NCBI GenBank assembly: GCA_963702535.1
Contig: CAVPDG010000007.1
Coordinates: forward strand, 124,001-188,000
Source: CAVPDG01 sp963702535
Lineage (GTDB): Bacteria; Chloroflexota; Anaerolineae; Anaerolineales; UBA4823
DNA: 64,000 nucleotides
Direction: 5' to 3'
A model generated the notes under the pieces. That model ran no database searches. It worked only from the letters and a program-made list of their open reading frames with translations, and was not told the origin of the DNA. A program made the position numbers and the translations under genes. Positions 16,428 to 26,730 of the stretch are shown here, in pieces. How positions within the stretch are numbered: the stretch's first letter is position 1; each line of letters begins with the position of its first letter.

Positions 16428-19400
16428 TTGCACAGTTTGGCGATCAGTCTTTTCGGACCCTTCAGCGCCGCGCTGGATGGCGTTCCTCTCACCGCCTTCG
16501 AATCCGCCAAAGTGCGCGCCCTGCTTGCCTGCCTGGCGATTGAGCCCGGTCAGCCGCACGCACGTTCCATCCTTGCCGATCTGCTCTGGCCGGATCACTC
16601 TGAAGAGCATGCCCGCCGCAGCCTGAGCCAGGCGATATACAACCTGCGCAGCGTCCTGGGCGAGCGCGCCTCCAGCCTCACTTTTCCCTCCGATTCGATC
16701 CAGCTCGACCTGCTCGCCGGCGACACTGTGGATGTCGCCGAGTTTTCCCGCCTCATCCAGGTATGCGACCAGCACCCTCACCATTACATCGAATCCTGTC
16801 CCGCTTGCCAGGAGCGCCTCCAGTCAGCCGCCGGGTTGTACTGCGGCGAATTCCTGGAGGGTTTCTCCCTGCGCGATAGCGCCATCTTTGAAGAATGGCT
16901 GCTGAGCCAACGCGAATCCTACCACCAGGATGCCCGGCGCGCCTTCGCCAGCCTGCTCGCCTGCCACGAGCGGCTGGGTAACCATAAGGAGGCCTTGCAG
17001 GCGGCCCGCCGCCTGGCGGAGCTGGATCCCTATGACGATGGCGCCTGCCAGTCTCTGATGCGCCTGCTATGCGCTGCCGGTCAGCGGGCGGAGGCTCTGG
17101 CATGCTACGAGCACTTCCGCCGCACCCTGCAAGATGAGCTGGACCTGGAGCCTGAAGCGCAGACGCGCCCTCTTGTACGAGCGCCTGCGCCTGCAAAAAG
17201 AGGGCGGGTCTGCTACCAACCGCCCGCTATACCAACCTGCCTGCCTCGCTCTCGCCCCTCATCGGGCGCGAGAGCGAGCTGGCGGAAGTCCAGGGGCGCC
17301 TGCTCGATCCGGCTTGCCGCCTGCTCACCATCCTGGGACCCGGCGGCAGCGGCAAGAGCCGCCTGGCGCTGGAGGCTGGGCGCGGCTTGCTGGCTCGCTT
17401 TGCCGATGGCGTTTTTCTCGTCCCACTATCGCCGCTCATCTCACAGGAATCACTCCTGCCTGCCATCGCTTCCGCCGTTGGACTGCAGATCAAGGAGAAC
17501 AGGACGCCCATGCTCCAGCTGCAGGATTACCTGCGTCGCAAGGAGCTGCTCCTTGCTCCTGGATGGCTGCGAAGGCTTGCTGGGAGGAGTGCCCTTGTTC
17601 CTCGACTTGTTGCGCGGATCTCCCTGTCTCAAGCTTCTGGCTACCTCCCGCGCCCGCCTGAATGTAGAAGAAGAGCAGGTTTACAACCTGGCGGGCTTGC
17701 AGGTAATCTTAGCCGAAGACCGTATGGCGGCTGCCTCCTGCCCGGCTGTTCGCCTCTTCACCAGCGCCGCACGGCGCCTCCGCCCGGGCTTCGAGCTGGA
17801 TGAGGCCAACCTGGAGCCGGTGCTGGATATCTGCGCTGAGCTGCAGGGCATGCCCCTCGCCATCCTCCTGGCTGCTGCCTGGGTGGAGGTCCTTTCTCCG
17901 GCGGAGATACTGGCTGAGATCCGTCCCAGCCTGGACTTTCTCCAGGCAGAGTGGGCAGACCTGCCCGCTCGCCAGCGCTCCATGCGCCTCACCTTCGATT
18001 ATTCCTGGGGAATGCTGGAGGAGAGCGAGCGCCGGGTATTCCAGGCGCTATGTGTCTTCCGCGGCGCCTTCACCCGCCAGGCGGCAGAAGCGGTGGGGGG
18101 GGCGGGCGTGGCGGAGCTGCGCTGGCTGGCGGATAAATCCTTGCTCATGCCGCTCCCTGGAGATTGGTACCTCCTCCACGATCTCCTGCGCCAGTACGGG
18201 CTGGAAAGATTGGACGCCGATCCCGCAGCCAGCACCCAGCCTCCACCGTGCTTACAGCGCATATTACCTGGAAAAAGTGGTGGAGTGGGAAGGCGGATCT
18301 GAAAGGCGCGCGCCAGGCGGAGACCCTGAGGCTGATGACACTCAAGATCAACGATTCGCGTTCCGCCTGGGCATCGGCTGCGATGCACGCGGATGTCAAA
18401 CGCCTGGCTGGCGCCCTGCAGGGCATGTGCCTGTATTACGAGCAGAGCAACCGCCTGGTTGAGGGTCGCGGCCTGTGCCAGGAGACCCAGCGTACCAGCC
18501 ACTCTTCCAGAGCGCTGAGCAGCGCGTAATTTCTGGCTGGCTTGCTCACCTGGCAGAGCCGCTTCCAGCGCTTGCTCGGCGATGTCGAGCTGGCGCGGCA
18601 AGCGCTTGAAAGCGTGCCGGGCGCTGCTCGCTGATCTGGAGCGTTCTGGCCTGGATTTGCGCCTCGCCCGTGCTCCGTTTCACGTGGAGGCCGCCGAAAT
18701 GGTATTTCACTGCCGATCTGGCGGCAGCGCAGTGCCACTTGGAGATCGCGCTGGATGGCTACCGCTCACTGGGCGATACCTGGCACACAGCAATGGTTGA
18801 ATGGCGGCTGGGACATCAACCGGTCGTTTGCCGGCGATCTATCCGAGTGTGACCGGCTGCTGGGAGACGCCATCCTTCTTTACCAGGCATCTGGCTATCT
18901 CCCCGGTGTGGCGAATACCCGGCGTGCCAAGGCGCAAATCTGGGTACGCTCCGGCAAGTCAATTGCCGAAGGGCTGGACCTCATGCGCCAGGTGATCGCC
19001 GATTCCCAGGCAAGCGGGAAATCGGGCGGAGGCTGCCTTGGAGCAGCGTACCCTGGGCGTCGTCATGGGCTGGAACGGGTTGTTTTCATGAAGCGGAGCC
19101 ATTGTTCCTGGGCTGCCCTGGTTGTGGCAGAGGATCTTGGCGATCAGTATGAAATAGCCTTTATTATATTGTTCCTGGGAGCTTTGGCTTTATTCACCGG
19201 GCGGTACGAGTCTGCGCAGAGATGGATTGCCAGCAGCTTGAACTGGGGCGGCAAAATGGCTTCCAACGTGAGGTTGCATTCTGTGTCTGGGTGCAGAGGT
19301 GCGGATCGAGCTGGCGGAAGGCTCACCTCAGGCGGCGAGTCCTGCTACATCAGGAAACCGCGGGCTGTACCGCCAGGTGGGTCACAAGGACGAGCTGGCA

Positions 19401-19774
19401 TGGGCGCTTTGGCGCTGGAGGCATATTGCCTGCTGCAGACTGGCGAGACTGCCGGAGCCGTCCAGCAACTGCGGGAGGTATTGGAGCTATCTACATCCTC
19501 GAAAGGTTATTTATCCTCATTGTTTCTACTGTCCGTCTGCGCCCTGTGGCTCGCCCAGGCAGGGGAGCTGGAGCAGAGCCTGGAGCTATTACACCTTGTG
19601 CTGGCCCAACAGCCGCTCTTTGACCGATAGTCGCCTGGTTCAAGGATGTATTTGGGGAGGATGACGGCCTTACGACCGGGCTTGATCCGGCGGTTAGCCG
19701 CAGCCGCCCGCCAGCGCGGCCTCCAGCGCTCCCTGCCGGGAACGGTAGCCGAAATGCAGGAGCGTCTCGCGTAG
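16428..19774 (+). pseudogene. AfsR/SARP-type regulator: BTAD + NB-ARC-like ATPase + TPR, multiply frameshifted
   Basis: Starts at TTG 16428 behind GGGAGG. The opening LAISLFGPFSAALDG and RSLSQAIYNLRSVLG are a SARP winged helix; the BTAD follows (YCGEFLEGFSLRD, EALACYEHFRRTLQDELDLE). After a frameshift near 17,160 comes TILGPGGSGKSRLALEAG (Walker A, about 17,330), then the STAND core LLLDGCEGLLGG, SCLKLLATSR-like and GMPLAILLAAAWVEVLSP, and VFRGAFTRQAAEAVGG winged helix. TPR-like helices continue to AAAARQRGLQRSLPGTVAEM with TAG at 19772-19774. At least six to eight frame changes occur. In intact relatives ATP/TPR sensing controls DNA binding; this copy looks dead or badly assembled. Confidence 0.75.
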
Positions 19775-19937
19775 GGGCGATTTGACTTTCCAGGGAATAT
19801 CCCAAAAATTTAGTTAATTTCAAATCTGCTTGCAACCGGGGAGGGTGTCGTCCACGTGATCTGGAGCACAATCTCCGAGACAATTATGCTGTTTTTTTTC
19901 GCAATTTCAATCCTTTTTTGATGATGCTTAGGGTAAA

Positions 19938-20798
19938 ATGTTTGCGACGTGGAAGCCGGTCAAATATTTGTGTTTCGGGGAGGGAGCCGCCATCGACATC
20001 ATCAAGGTATCTGGCAAACCGCGCATCACCGCCATGCCGGCAGCGATTGCGGGTCGTGTCATCCGTAGCTCACACACTAACCAGTCCGCCGCCAGGCTGG
20101 CTTTCGAAACCATTCGTGTGAAACTCTCGGCAGGGTCGGCTGACGTGGATGTTTACTAGCCCGACACCGCCGCGCCGGCGCCCCTGGTGATCGTCGCCCA
20201 CGGGTTCTTTCGGCGCCGCCATAACATGTCCGGATGGGGGCAGCACCTGGCTCAGGAGGGCTTCGCGGTCGCTGTACCTGATCTACCGGCAAGGTCGGAC
20301 CACGCTCGCAACGGCCGTTTCATCTCCAATCTGCGAGCATATCTCTGTGCCAGTGAGACCTGGATGCAGCGCATCGATCCATTTCGGGTTGGGCTGATGG
20401 GATTCTCTGCTGGCGGGCTAGCCAGCCTGCTGTCGGCTGCCGACAATCCGGACCTCTCGATCTGGGTTGGGCTCGACCCGGTCGACTGGAAGGGCACTGG
20501 CGCAAAGGCCGCCTCCCAGGTCAAGTGCCGCGCCATCGTGCTGACAGCCGAGCCCTCCGCCTGCAACTCGCACGGAAACGCTCGTGATATCATCGCAGCC
20601 CTGCCCCACTGCGAGCATTTCAGTATCGCCGGCGCGGTCCACGTGGACGCTGAGTGGCCTACCGACTGGATGGCTGAAGCGGTTTGCGGTCGTTCCACGG
20701 AAGAGAGGCGCAGTGAGTTCCGCCAGCGAGCGACCGCAGCCCTGCGCGATGCTCTGACGAAGCCGCCAGCGGCCGGGAGCCAGGAAGGCACCCGATGA
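19938..20798 (+). pseudogene. Alpha/beta hydrolase interrupted by an in-frame TAG
   Basis: One frame is open from 19938 except for TAG at 20157-20159. After the stop it reads APAPLVIVAHGFFRRRHNMS (oxyanion-loop HGF), then GLMGFSAGGLASLLSAAD, the G-x-S-x-G nucleophile elbow, a likely acid in IWVGLDPVDW, and HVDAEWPTDWM near the end with a candidate catalytic histidine. The order resembles chlorophyllase/PET-hydrolase-like esterases. The TAG replaces a codon just before the first core strand. It could be a real nonsense mutation or an assembly error. N-terminal part is unremarkable and start uncertain. Confidence 0.6.
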
Positions 20799-20941
20799 TT
20801 GTAAGGCTGGGATATCCCGACGGATCTATAGTCCTGGGGGGAAACTCAACCGGATTTCTGCTTTTTGGACACCCCCAAAACCGGTAAAAACCTTTTCGTG
20901 CACCCTGCCGCTATAGCGGATGACAAGAGTGCACAGGGAGT
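20799..20941. other. Gene-free gap
   Basis: No coding signal, RNA or strong hairpin was seen. It holds a run of A/T-poor spacer and the stop codon that closes the frame upstream of the next fragment. Confidence 0.4.
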
Positions 20942-21118
20942 GGCTATAATATCCAGGTTACTGCCACGCTCACCAGCAGCGTGCCCGCCTTCAGCAGTGT
21001 GGTGAACAACGCCAGCATCGCCCCGGTGGAGGGCGAGCTGGAGCGCCTGAATAACCTGGCAATGGATGCGGTGTTTGCCGGTCAGCAGGTCTATCTCCCG
21101 GTCATCCAGTGGCGCTGA
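20942..21118 (+). pseudogene. 3' fragment of a secreted protein gene with YLP tail
   Basis: A frame with no start reads GYNIQVTATLTSSVPAFSS, IAPVEGELERLNNLAM and ends GQQVYLPVIQWR at TGA 21116-21118. The end is the same aromatic-LP-hydrophobic-R tail found on the other exported proteins of the window. Upstream the frame closes at TGA 20921. It is the last 58 codons of a deleted gene, followed by a terminator hairpin. Confidence 0.55.
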
Positions 21119-21131
21119 CCGGAGCCAATCC

Positions 21132-21163
21132 GGGCAAAGCATCTTACAGCGAATGCTTTGCCC
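21132..21163 (+). terminator. GGGCAAAGCAT hairpin
   Basis: GGGCAAAGCAT and ATGCTTTGCCC enclose a 10-base loop, 13 bases after the tail fragment stop. It is the fourth member of the GCGAAGCATTCGC hairpin family and probably the terminator of the lost gene. Confidence 0.5.
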
Positions 21164-21370
21164 TTGCCATCTGCGTGATCACCTGTCCGGTAGAGTTAGT
21201 TTCTGCCGTAATATCGCACTTGCTGTATCCCATACGGTTCATATTTCCACCGGACCATCCCCATCCCGCGCACATCGGTGGGGGAGATAATCAGCTCCGC
21301 CGGCCGGCAACCGGGCGAGCCTCGGCTCCCCGCGCCCGGATGAGCGTTTGGTGAGAAACCCCAATAGCGC

Positions 21371-21429
21371 TTGACATTGTATAGGTTTTGTATAAAATAT
21401 GTACATCAAGTGTACAAAATCTATACAAT
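21371..21429 (+). promoter_or_regulatory. Fasciclin gene promoter inside a long inverted repeat
   Basis: TTGACA (21371-21376), 16 bases, TAAAAT (21393-21398). A 17-base inverted repeat with one mismatch (arms 21376-21392 and 21413-21429, ATTGTATAGGTTTTGTA) brackets the -10 and start site, and two TGTACA palindromes lie 11 bases apart at 21400 and 21411. This suits a repressor operator or a looped binding site. Confidence 0.6.
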
Positions 21430-21450
21430 ACAAGGACAAAGGAGAACCTC

Positions 21451-22856
21451 ATGAAACGCTTTTCGATCGTCACCCTGTTCGTGCTTTTGATCGCTTCACT
21501 CGTGCTCGCTGCCTGCGCGCCGGCTGCTACGCCGCTGCCCACCGAGCCGCCCGCCCCCACGGCGACGCCCGTGCCGCCCACCGAAGCGCCGATGCCCAAG
21601 GATATCGTCGATACCGCCGTAGCGGATGGTCGCTTCACCACCCTGGTGGCTGCCGTCCAGGCGGCTGGCCTGGTCGACACGCTCAAGGGCGCTGGTCCTT
21701 TCACCGTATTCGCCCCGACGGATGATGCCTTCGCCAAGCTGCCCGCCGGCACTGTCGAAGACCTGCTCAAGCCCGAGAACCTCGAAACACTGAAGAACGT
21801 CCTGCTCTACCATGTCATCCCCGGCAAGGTCATGGCGGCTGACGCCGTCGCCCTGGACGGACAGAGCGCGGGCACTGCCCTGGCAGACAACGCTCTCAAC
21901 ATCTCCGTCAAAGATGGCAAGGTGTACCTGAACGAGAACGTGCAGGTGGTCATCACCGATATCGAGACCGCCAACGGCGTGATCCATGTCATCGACGCTG
22001 TGCTCCTGCCCGAGCCGAAGCTGTCTGACATCGTGGACACCGCCGTCGCCGATGGACGCTTCACCACCCTGGTTGCCGCCGTGCAGGCTGCAGGCTTGGT
22101 CGATACGCTGAAAGGCGAGGGTCCCTTCACCGTCTTTGCCCCACCGATGAGGCTTTCGCCAAGCTGCCCGCCGGTACCGTCGAAGACCTGCTCAAACCCG
22201 AGAACCTCGAAACCCTGAAGAATATCCTGCTCTACCATGTCGTCGCCGGTAAGGTGATGGCAGCCGATGTCACCCAGCTCGAGAGCGCCGATACTGTACT
22301 GGGCAAACCGGTTGCGATCAAAACCGATATGGGCAATGTGAATATCAATGACGCCAAGGTGATCATCCCCGATATCGAGACCACCAACGGCGTGATCCAT
22401 GTCATCGATACGGTCCTGCTGCCCCCGGCAGACCTGGCTGACATCGTGGACACCGCCATTGCCGATGGTCGCTTCACCACCCTGGTTGCCGCTGTGCAAG
22501 CTGCTGGCCTGGTCGATACGCTGAAAGGCGAGGGTCCCTTCACCGTCTTCGCTCCCACCGACGAGGCTTTTGCCAAGCTGCCCGCCGGCACTGTCGAAGA
22601 CCTGCTCAAGCCTGAGAACCTGGAAACCCTGAAGAACATCCTGCTCTACCATGTCATCCCCGGCAAAGTGATGGCGGCTGATGTGGTGACGCTGGATGGC
22701 AAGTCCGCAGACACTGCCCTGGCAGATAATGCCCTGAATATCACCGTGCGGGATGGGAAAGTCTTCCTCAACGAGAACGTTGAAGTGGTGATCACCGATA
22801 TCGAGACAACCAACGGCGTGATCCACGTCATCAACGCGGTGCTGCTGCCCCAATAA
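21451..22856 (+). CDS. Triple fasciclin (FAS1) domain lipoprotein (one frameshift)
   Basis: A surface lipoprotein of about 468 residues: signal ending LAAC with lipidated Cys22, a Pro/Thr-rich linker, then three FAS1 domains of about 135 residues. Each has DIVDTAVADGRFTTLVAAVQ, GPFTVFAPTDEAFAKLPAGT (H1 motif) and NGVIHVIDAVLLP (H2 motif). The second is broken near 22,141: the C-run of TTTGCCCCACCGATGAGG is one base shorter than the third-repeat equivalent. FAS1 domains mediate adhesion. AAAGGAG precedes the ATG; the promoter is a clean TTGACA-16-TAAAAT. The three domains are also very alike in DNA. Confidence 0.85.
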
Positions 22857-22894
22857 CTTCTGCTTATCGGTAGACCTTTACAGGTATGGATAGG

Positions 22895-22923
22895 GAAAGG
22901 AGCCGGTGATCCCGGCTCCTTTC
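22895..22923. terminator. Bidirectional terminator between fasciclin and GH5 genes
   Basis: GAAAGGAGCCGG and CCGGCTCCTTTC enclose a 5-base loop, flanked by T-rich sequence on the plus side. It lies 39 bases after the fasciclin stop and just beyond the end of the convergent GH5 gene. Confidence 0.7.
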
Positions 22924-22944
22924 GATTCTCCTGCGGGTGGAAGC

Positions 22945-24839
22945 TTAGCTCTGCGCCGGTGCAATCACCAGCGTGTGCACTTCTCGCTCGCCGGTGTGCG
23001 CATAGATTAAGAGCTGGTGATTCCGGGTGGTGTTTCCAGCGCCCATCGGATACCTCCACCTGGATGCCGTGCGGATACTGGGTATTTGGGTATGAAGATC
23101 TCCGTCGGCGCTGCCACCTGCGGATCGTGGCGAAAGACCAGGCGGAAGACCTTGCTCTGCATGTCGAAGCTCATCTCCAGCGGCTCGCCGGCGATCTTGC
23201 TGGGGTAGGGGCGCACCACGGCGCGCAACCCCCGCCCGCCGCTGTGTAGATCCTCCGGCTTGTCTTGCTGCTCGCGGCAGAAGATCGAGAAATCCTCTTC
23301 GTTCCACAGGTCGCCGTGGGCGTGGGTGTTGTCGGGCGTGTAATTCCAGATCGCGCAGCTCAGCAGGTTGTCTTCCACTGCCCGGAAGCTGCGCTCCAGC
23401 GCCTGCTCCTGCTTTGAGAAATCCCCGCTGCGGAACGAGCGCTTGCCGTCCAGGTCGAAGGCGATGCCGAACTCGCCCAGCAGCAGCGGGATGCCGCCCA
23501 GGTCAGCCTGCGCCGCCCGTTTGAGGCTGGCGATCTGCCTGGCGAACGCCTTGCGGATGCCTCCCTTGCCGAAGACCAGCTTTCCGCTCAGCTCGTCCAC
23601 TGCCACCCAGGCGCTGTACTGCTTCTTCAGCAGCGTCAGGGCGTCGTACCAGTGCGGGGCGAAGACCAGCCCCGGCGGCAGCGCCCCTGCCCAGGGTTTC
23701 AGCGGCTGCGCCGGGTCGTGCTCGAAGAAGATCGGCGCTCCCGGCGCTACCTGGCGGATGGCGGCTGCATAGCGCTCCACGAACGGGCGCAGGTAGTCCT
23801 GGTTGAAGTCGGCTTGCGCAAAATAATCCGGGCGCAGCAGCACGGGCTTGCCGCTGCGGTCCGTATCCCACACGCCATGTTGCTTCCAAACGCAGCCCCT
23901 GCCGGGTAACCAGGCGCTCGTCCCTGCCGTGTTCAGCCAGCGCCTGCCGGTGCGCTGCAGGCTCAGGCTGCCCAGCTTCCAGACTTCCACCTGCTGGGGG
24001 ATGCCGCTGCCCAGCAGCATCGACTGGAAGGGGGTGGGGCAGTTGCCCAGCTTGAGCCGCCCGAAAGGTGCGCTCAGGTCGGCGCAGCCCACGTAGCCCG
24101 CCGTCGGCTCGTTGATGGCCTCGAAGCCCGATCACGTTGGGCAGGTCTGCCAGGCGCTGCGCCGCCTGCTGCAACGCGGCGCAGTAATGGCGCTGCAGGT
24201 ACTCCTGCACCGGCTCGCCTTCCACCTTCAATTCTGGGGCGAAATCGTTCCCGGCGAAGAACAGCGTGAAGAGCGTGGCGCACGCCAGCTTATAGGTGTT
24301 GGTGGGCCAGATCATCCTGGGGTATCTAACTTCGTTCGATATTCAAACGGGTCGCCGTGGCGCTGGTGGGTGATCGCCGCCCCGGTCTCGTCGAAATGGG
24401 TCATATCCATCCCGGCGGCTTCCAGCGTCCAACCCGGGGCGCCGTCGCCGCCGGTGAAGCGGCTCCACACGTCCTGGTGCGGGTCGATCAGCACCTCCAT
24501 CTCGTACTGCCCCGCCATGATCACCAGCTTGCGCAGGTAGTCGAGATAGGTCTCATCGTAGAGCCCCGGTCCGGCGTGCTCGATCGCCTCCCAGGTCACC
24601 AGCAGGCGCAGGAAGGTGAAGCCCCACGCCTTCAGGCGGGCGAAGTGCTCATCCGCCTCCTGCAGCGGGAAGGGTCGCCCCACGAAGGAGACCCCCCGGT
24701 GATCGTAAAAGCCCTGCGCCCGGTAGGTCGCCCCGTCCGGCGTAGTTGGCAGCTTGCTGCTCCCGCCCAGGTTGACCCCGCGCAGCAGCCGCGTGCGCCC
24801 GAATTCGTCTTTCAGCCACGCACCCTGGATGTGGATCAT
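22945..24839 (-). CDS. Glycoside hydrolase family 5, endoglycoceramidase-like (several frameshifts)
   Basis: Begins at 24839 with IHIQGAWLKDEFGRTRLLRG and NLGGSSKLP, then TFLRLLVTWEAIEHAGPG and VLIDPHQDVWSRFTGGDGAP, as in endoglycoceramidase-like GH5. The catalytic pair is visible: acid/base in FEAINEPTAGY (about 24,110) and nucleophile in GIPLLLGEFGIAFD (about 23,475). A C-terminal beta domain ends HTGEREVHTLVIAPAQS. Frames change near 24,320, 24,120, 23,085 and 23,020. Expected length is about 630 residues. No signal peptide, so probably cytosolic. The substrate is likely a beta-glycoside of a lipid or aryl alcohol. Confidence 0.75.
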
Positions 24840-24848
24840 AGAGCTATT

Positions 24849-24893
24849 TTATCGTGGCGCGGCACTCGCCCGGCGAGTGCCGCGCCACGATAA
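24849..24893. repeat. 45-bp perfect palindrome
   Basis: Two exact 22-base arms around one central C, beginning TTATCGTGGCGCGGCACTCG. It lies between the repeat-protein end (24900) and the GH5 start (24839) on the same strand, so it may terminate the upstream gene; it lacks a T-run. Confidence 0.6.
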
Positions 24894-24899
24894 GAAATA

Positions 24900-25684
24900 T
24901 CACGGAGTGCACCAGAAGCGCCACTCCATATTGCTCTTCAGCGCCTTGCGTCCCCGAGAGCGATGCCCCGCCGCAGCCGCGCACCGTGTAGTTGTACTTG
25001 CCCTTCAGCACCGTGATCGTCGAGTTGCCCGGCGCCAGGCTGAAGTTGTACGTCCCTGGTCCGCTCAGGCTCAGCCAGATGGTGCCGCCCGTGTCGTTCT
25101 TGATCTTCACGTCGGCGTTCCCGCCCGCCGGTTTCTTGTTCTTCGGGCAGGCCGCCAGCGTCAGCAGCGTGCCGTTTTTCTTCACCTCAACCGTGCCCTT
25201 CTTCTCCCCCTGCGCAGGCCTGGTAGCTGTAGCGGTACTTGCCCGGCTTGACATCCTGGCTGGTCTTGCCCGGCTGCAGCGTGAAGGTGTACGTCGCCGG
25301 ACCCGTCAGTGTGACCGTCACCGCCTGCCCGGTCTTGTTGTTCAGCACCAGCTTGTAGGTGGCTGGCGGCGTGGGCGGCTTTTTGGGGCAGGCAGCCAGC
25401 GTCAGCGTGTCGCCGTTCTTCTTGACCGTCAGGTTGCCGGATTTGGCCTCCCCCCCGCAGGCCGTGTAGGCGTAGCGGTACTTGCCCGGCAGCACCTGCT
25501 GGTTCGACTTGCCCGGCGGCAGCGAGAAGGTGTACGTCCCCGCCCCCGTCAGGCTGATGCTCACCTGCTCGGCGGTCTTGTTGTTGAACACCAGCTTGAC
25601 CGTCCCCGCGCCCGTTTGCGCCGGCATGAATGCGGATACCAGCAGCGCGCAGATTACGATGACAAATAGCAGCTTGCCTTTCAT
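24900..25684 (-). CDS. Secreted protein of three about 75-residue beta repeats (frameshifted)
   Basis: Starts at 25684 with a signal peptide (KGKLLFVIVICALLVSAFMP) behind GGGAGG. Three repeats follow, each VKLVFNNKTAEQVSISLTG, GTYTFSLPPGK, GKYRYAYTACGGE and KKNGDTLTLAACPK, with paired cysteines per repeat. Frame changes near 25,205 (in a C-run) and 24,960; after the second the natural end is RKALKSNMEWRFWCTP with TGA at 24900-24902, rather than a longer tail running through the palindrome. The family is not one I can name; repeats look like small extracellular beta-sandwiches. Confidence 0.65.
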
Positions 25685-25854
25685 TTTCCCTCCCAGTTTT
25701 GCAGTATGCCCCGCACATCCGTACGCACTCCCACTCTTGTGCGGGATGATATTTTCTTCACTATATATCAGATTCGGGCGGAATACAAGCGAAATCCCCC
25801 ATTTCTTGCCGTTTCGATAGCAAGGCAATTGCCCCTGAGCTCGCGTAACTCCTA

Positions 25855-25890
25855 CAAGTAGGTTGGGTTGAGCGTAGCGAAATCTAACAC
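25855..25890. repeat. GGTTGGGTTGAGCGTAGCGA-type intergenic repeat
   Basis: TAGGTTGGGTTGAGCGTAGC followed by GAAATCTAACA has the shape of a widespread short intergenic repeat whose usual form pairs GGTTGGGTT with AACCCAAC. It sits between the ExoIII gene and the secreted repeat protein promoter region. Confidence 0.35.
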
Positions 25891-25893
25891 AAT

Positions 25894-26669
25894 TTACGCC
25901 TCGATCAGCAACGATACCGGGCAATGGTCTGCCCCGGGGACCTCATCGAGGATGGCGACGTCCTGCACCCGCCCCGCCAAACCGGGCGAGATGAGGAAGT
26001 AATCCAGCCGCCAGCCGATGTTGCGGGAGCGGGCGTTCATGCGGTACGTCCACCAGGTGTACTGCACCCGCTGCGGGTACAGGCTGCGGTAGATATCCAC
26101 GAAGCCGTGCTCCAGGAACTTATCGATCCATGCCCGCTCCTCGGGCAGGAAGCCGGATCGAGTTCTCGTTCTGCTTGGGGTTCTTCAGGTCGATCGGGCG
26201 GTGCGCCGTGTTGAAGTCGCCGCACAGGATCACGTTCTCCCCCTGGGCGTGCAGCGCGTCGCACTGATCCAGCAGGCGGGCGTAGAAATCCAGCTTGTAG
26301 GGCACCCGGCCCCGGTCGTGCTGCCCGTTGGGCACGTACAGGTTGTACAGCCAGAAGCCCGGGTAGCGCGTCACCAGCGTCCGCCCCTCGCCGTCGAACG
26401 CCGGGTCGCCCAAGCCGGAGACCGTCTCCAGCGGCGGCGTGCGCGAGAAGGTCGCCACCCCGCTGTAGCCGGGGCGGGTCGCCGGGTTCCAGGCGTGGTC
26501 TGCGAAGCTGGCGCGCAGCCCATCCAGTGTGCGCCGGGTCGAGCTGCTCCGGGCGCGCCTTGATCTCCTGCAGGCAGAGCACGTCCGGCTGGTAGGCGCT
26601 CACCCAATCCAGCAGCCCCTTGTTCAGCGCCGCCCGCAAACCGTTGACATTCCAGGTGGTGATTTTCAT
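25894..26669 (-). CDS. xthA: Exodeoxyribonuclease III (two frameshifts)
   Basis: A DNA-repair AP endonuclease/3'-5' exonuclease. Starts at 26669 with MKITTWNVNGLRAALNKGLL, metal-site CLQEIKA, then GYSGVATFSRTPP and YVPNGQHDRGR, the ILCGDFNTAHRPIDL phosphate-site block, and 'IGWRLDYFLISPGLA' before the terminal GADHCPVSLLIEA, which carries the catalytic Asp-His pair. Frames change near 26,525 and 26,150. Combined length is about 258 residues, normal for the family. All catalytic motifs survive, arguing for sequencing indels rather than decay. Confidence 0.85.
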
Positions 26670-26730
26670 AGAGATTGATTGTAGCACACCCCGCGATTGG
26701 GCTACAATCAACCCAAATCAGGAGATTCCC

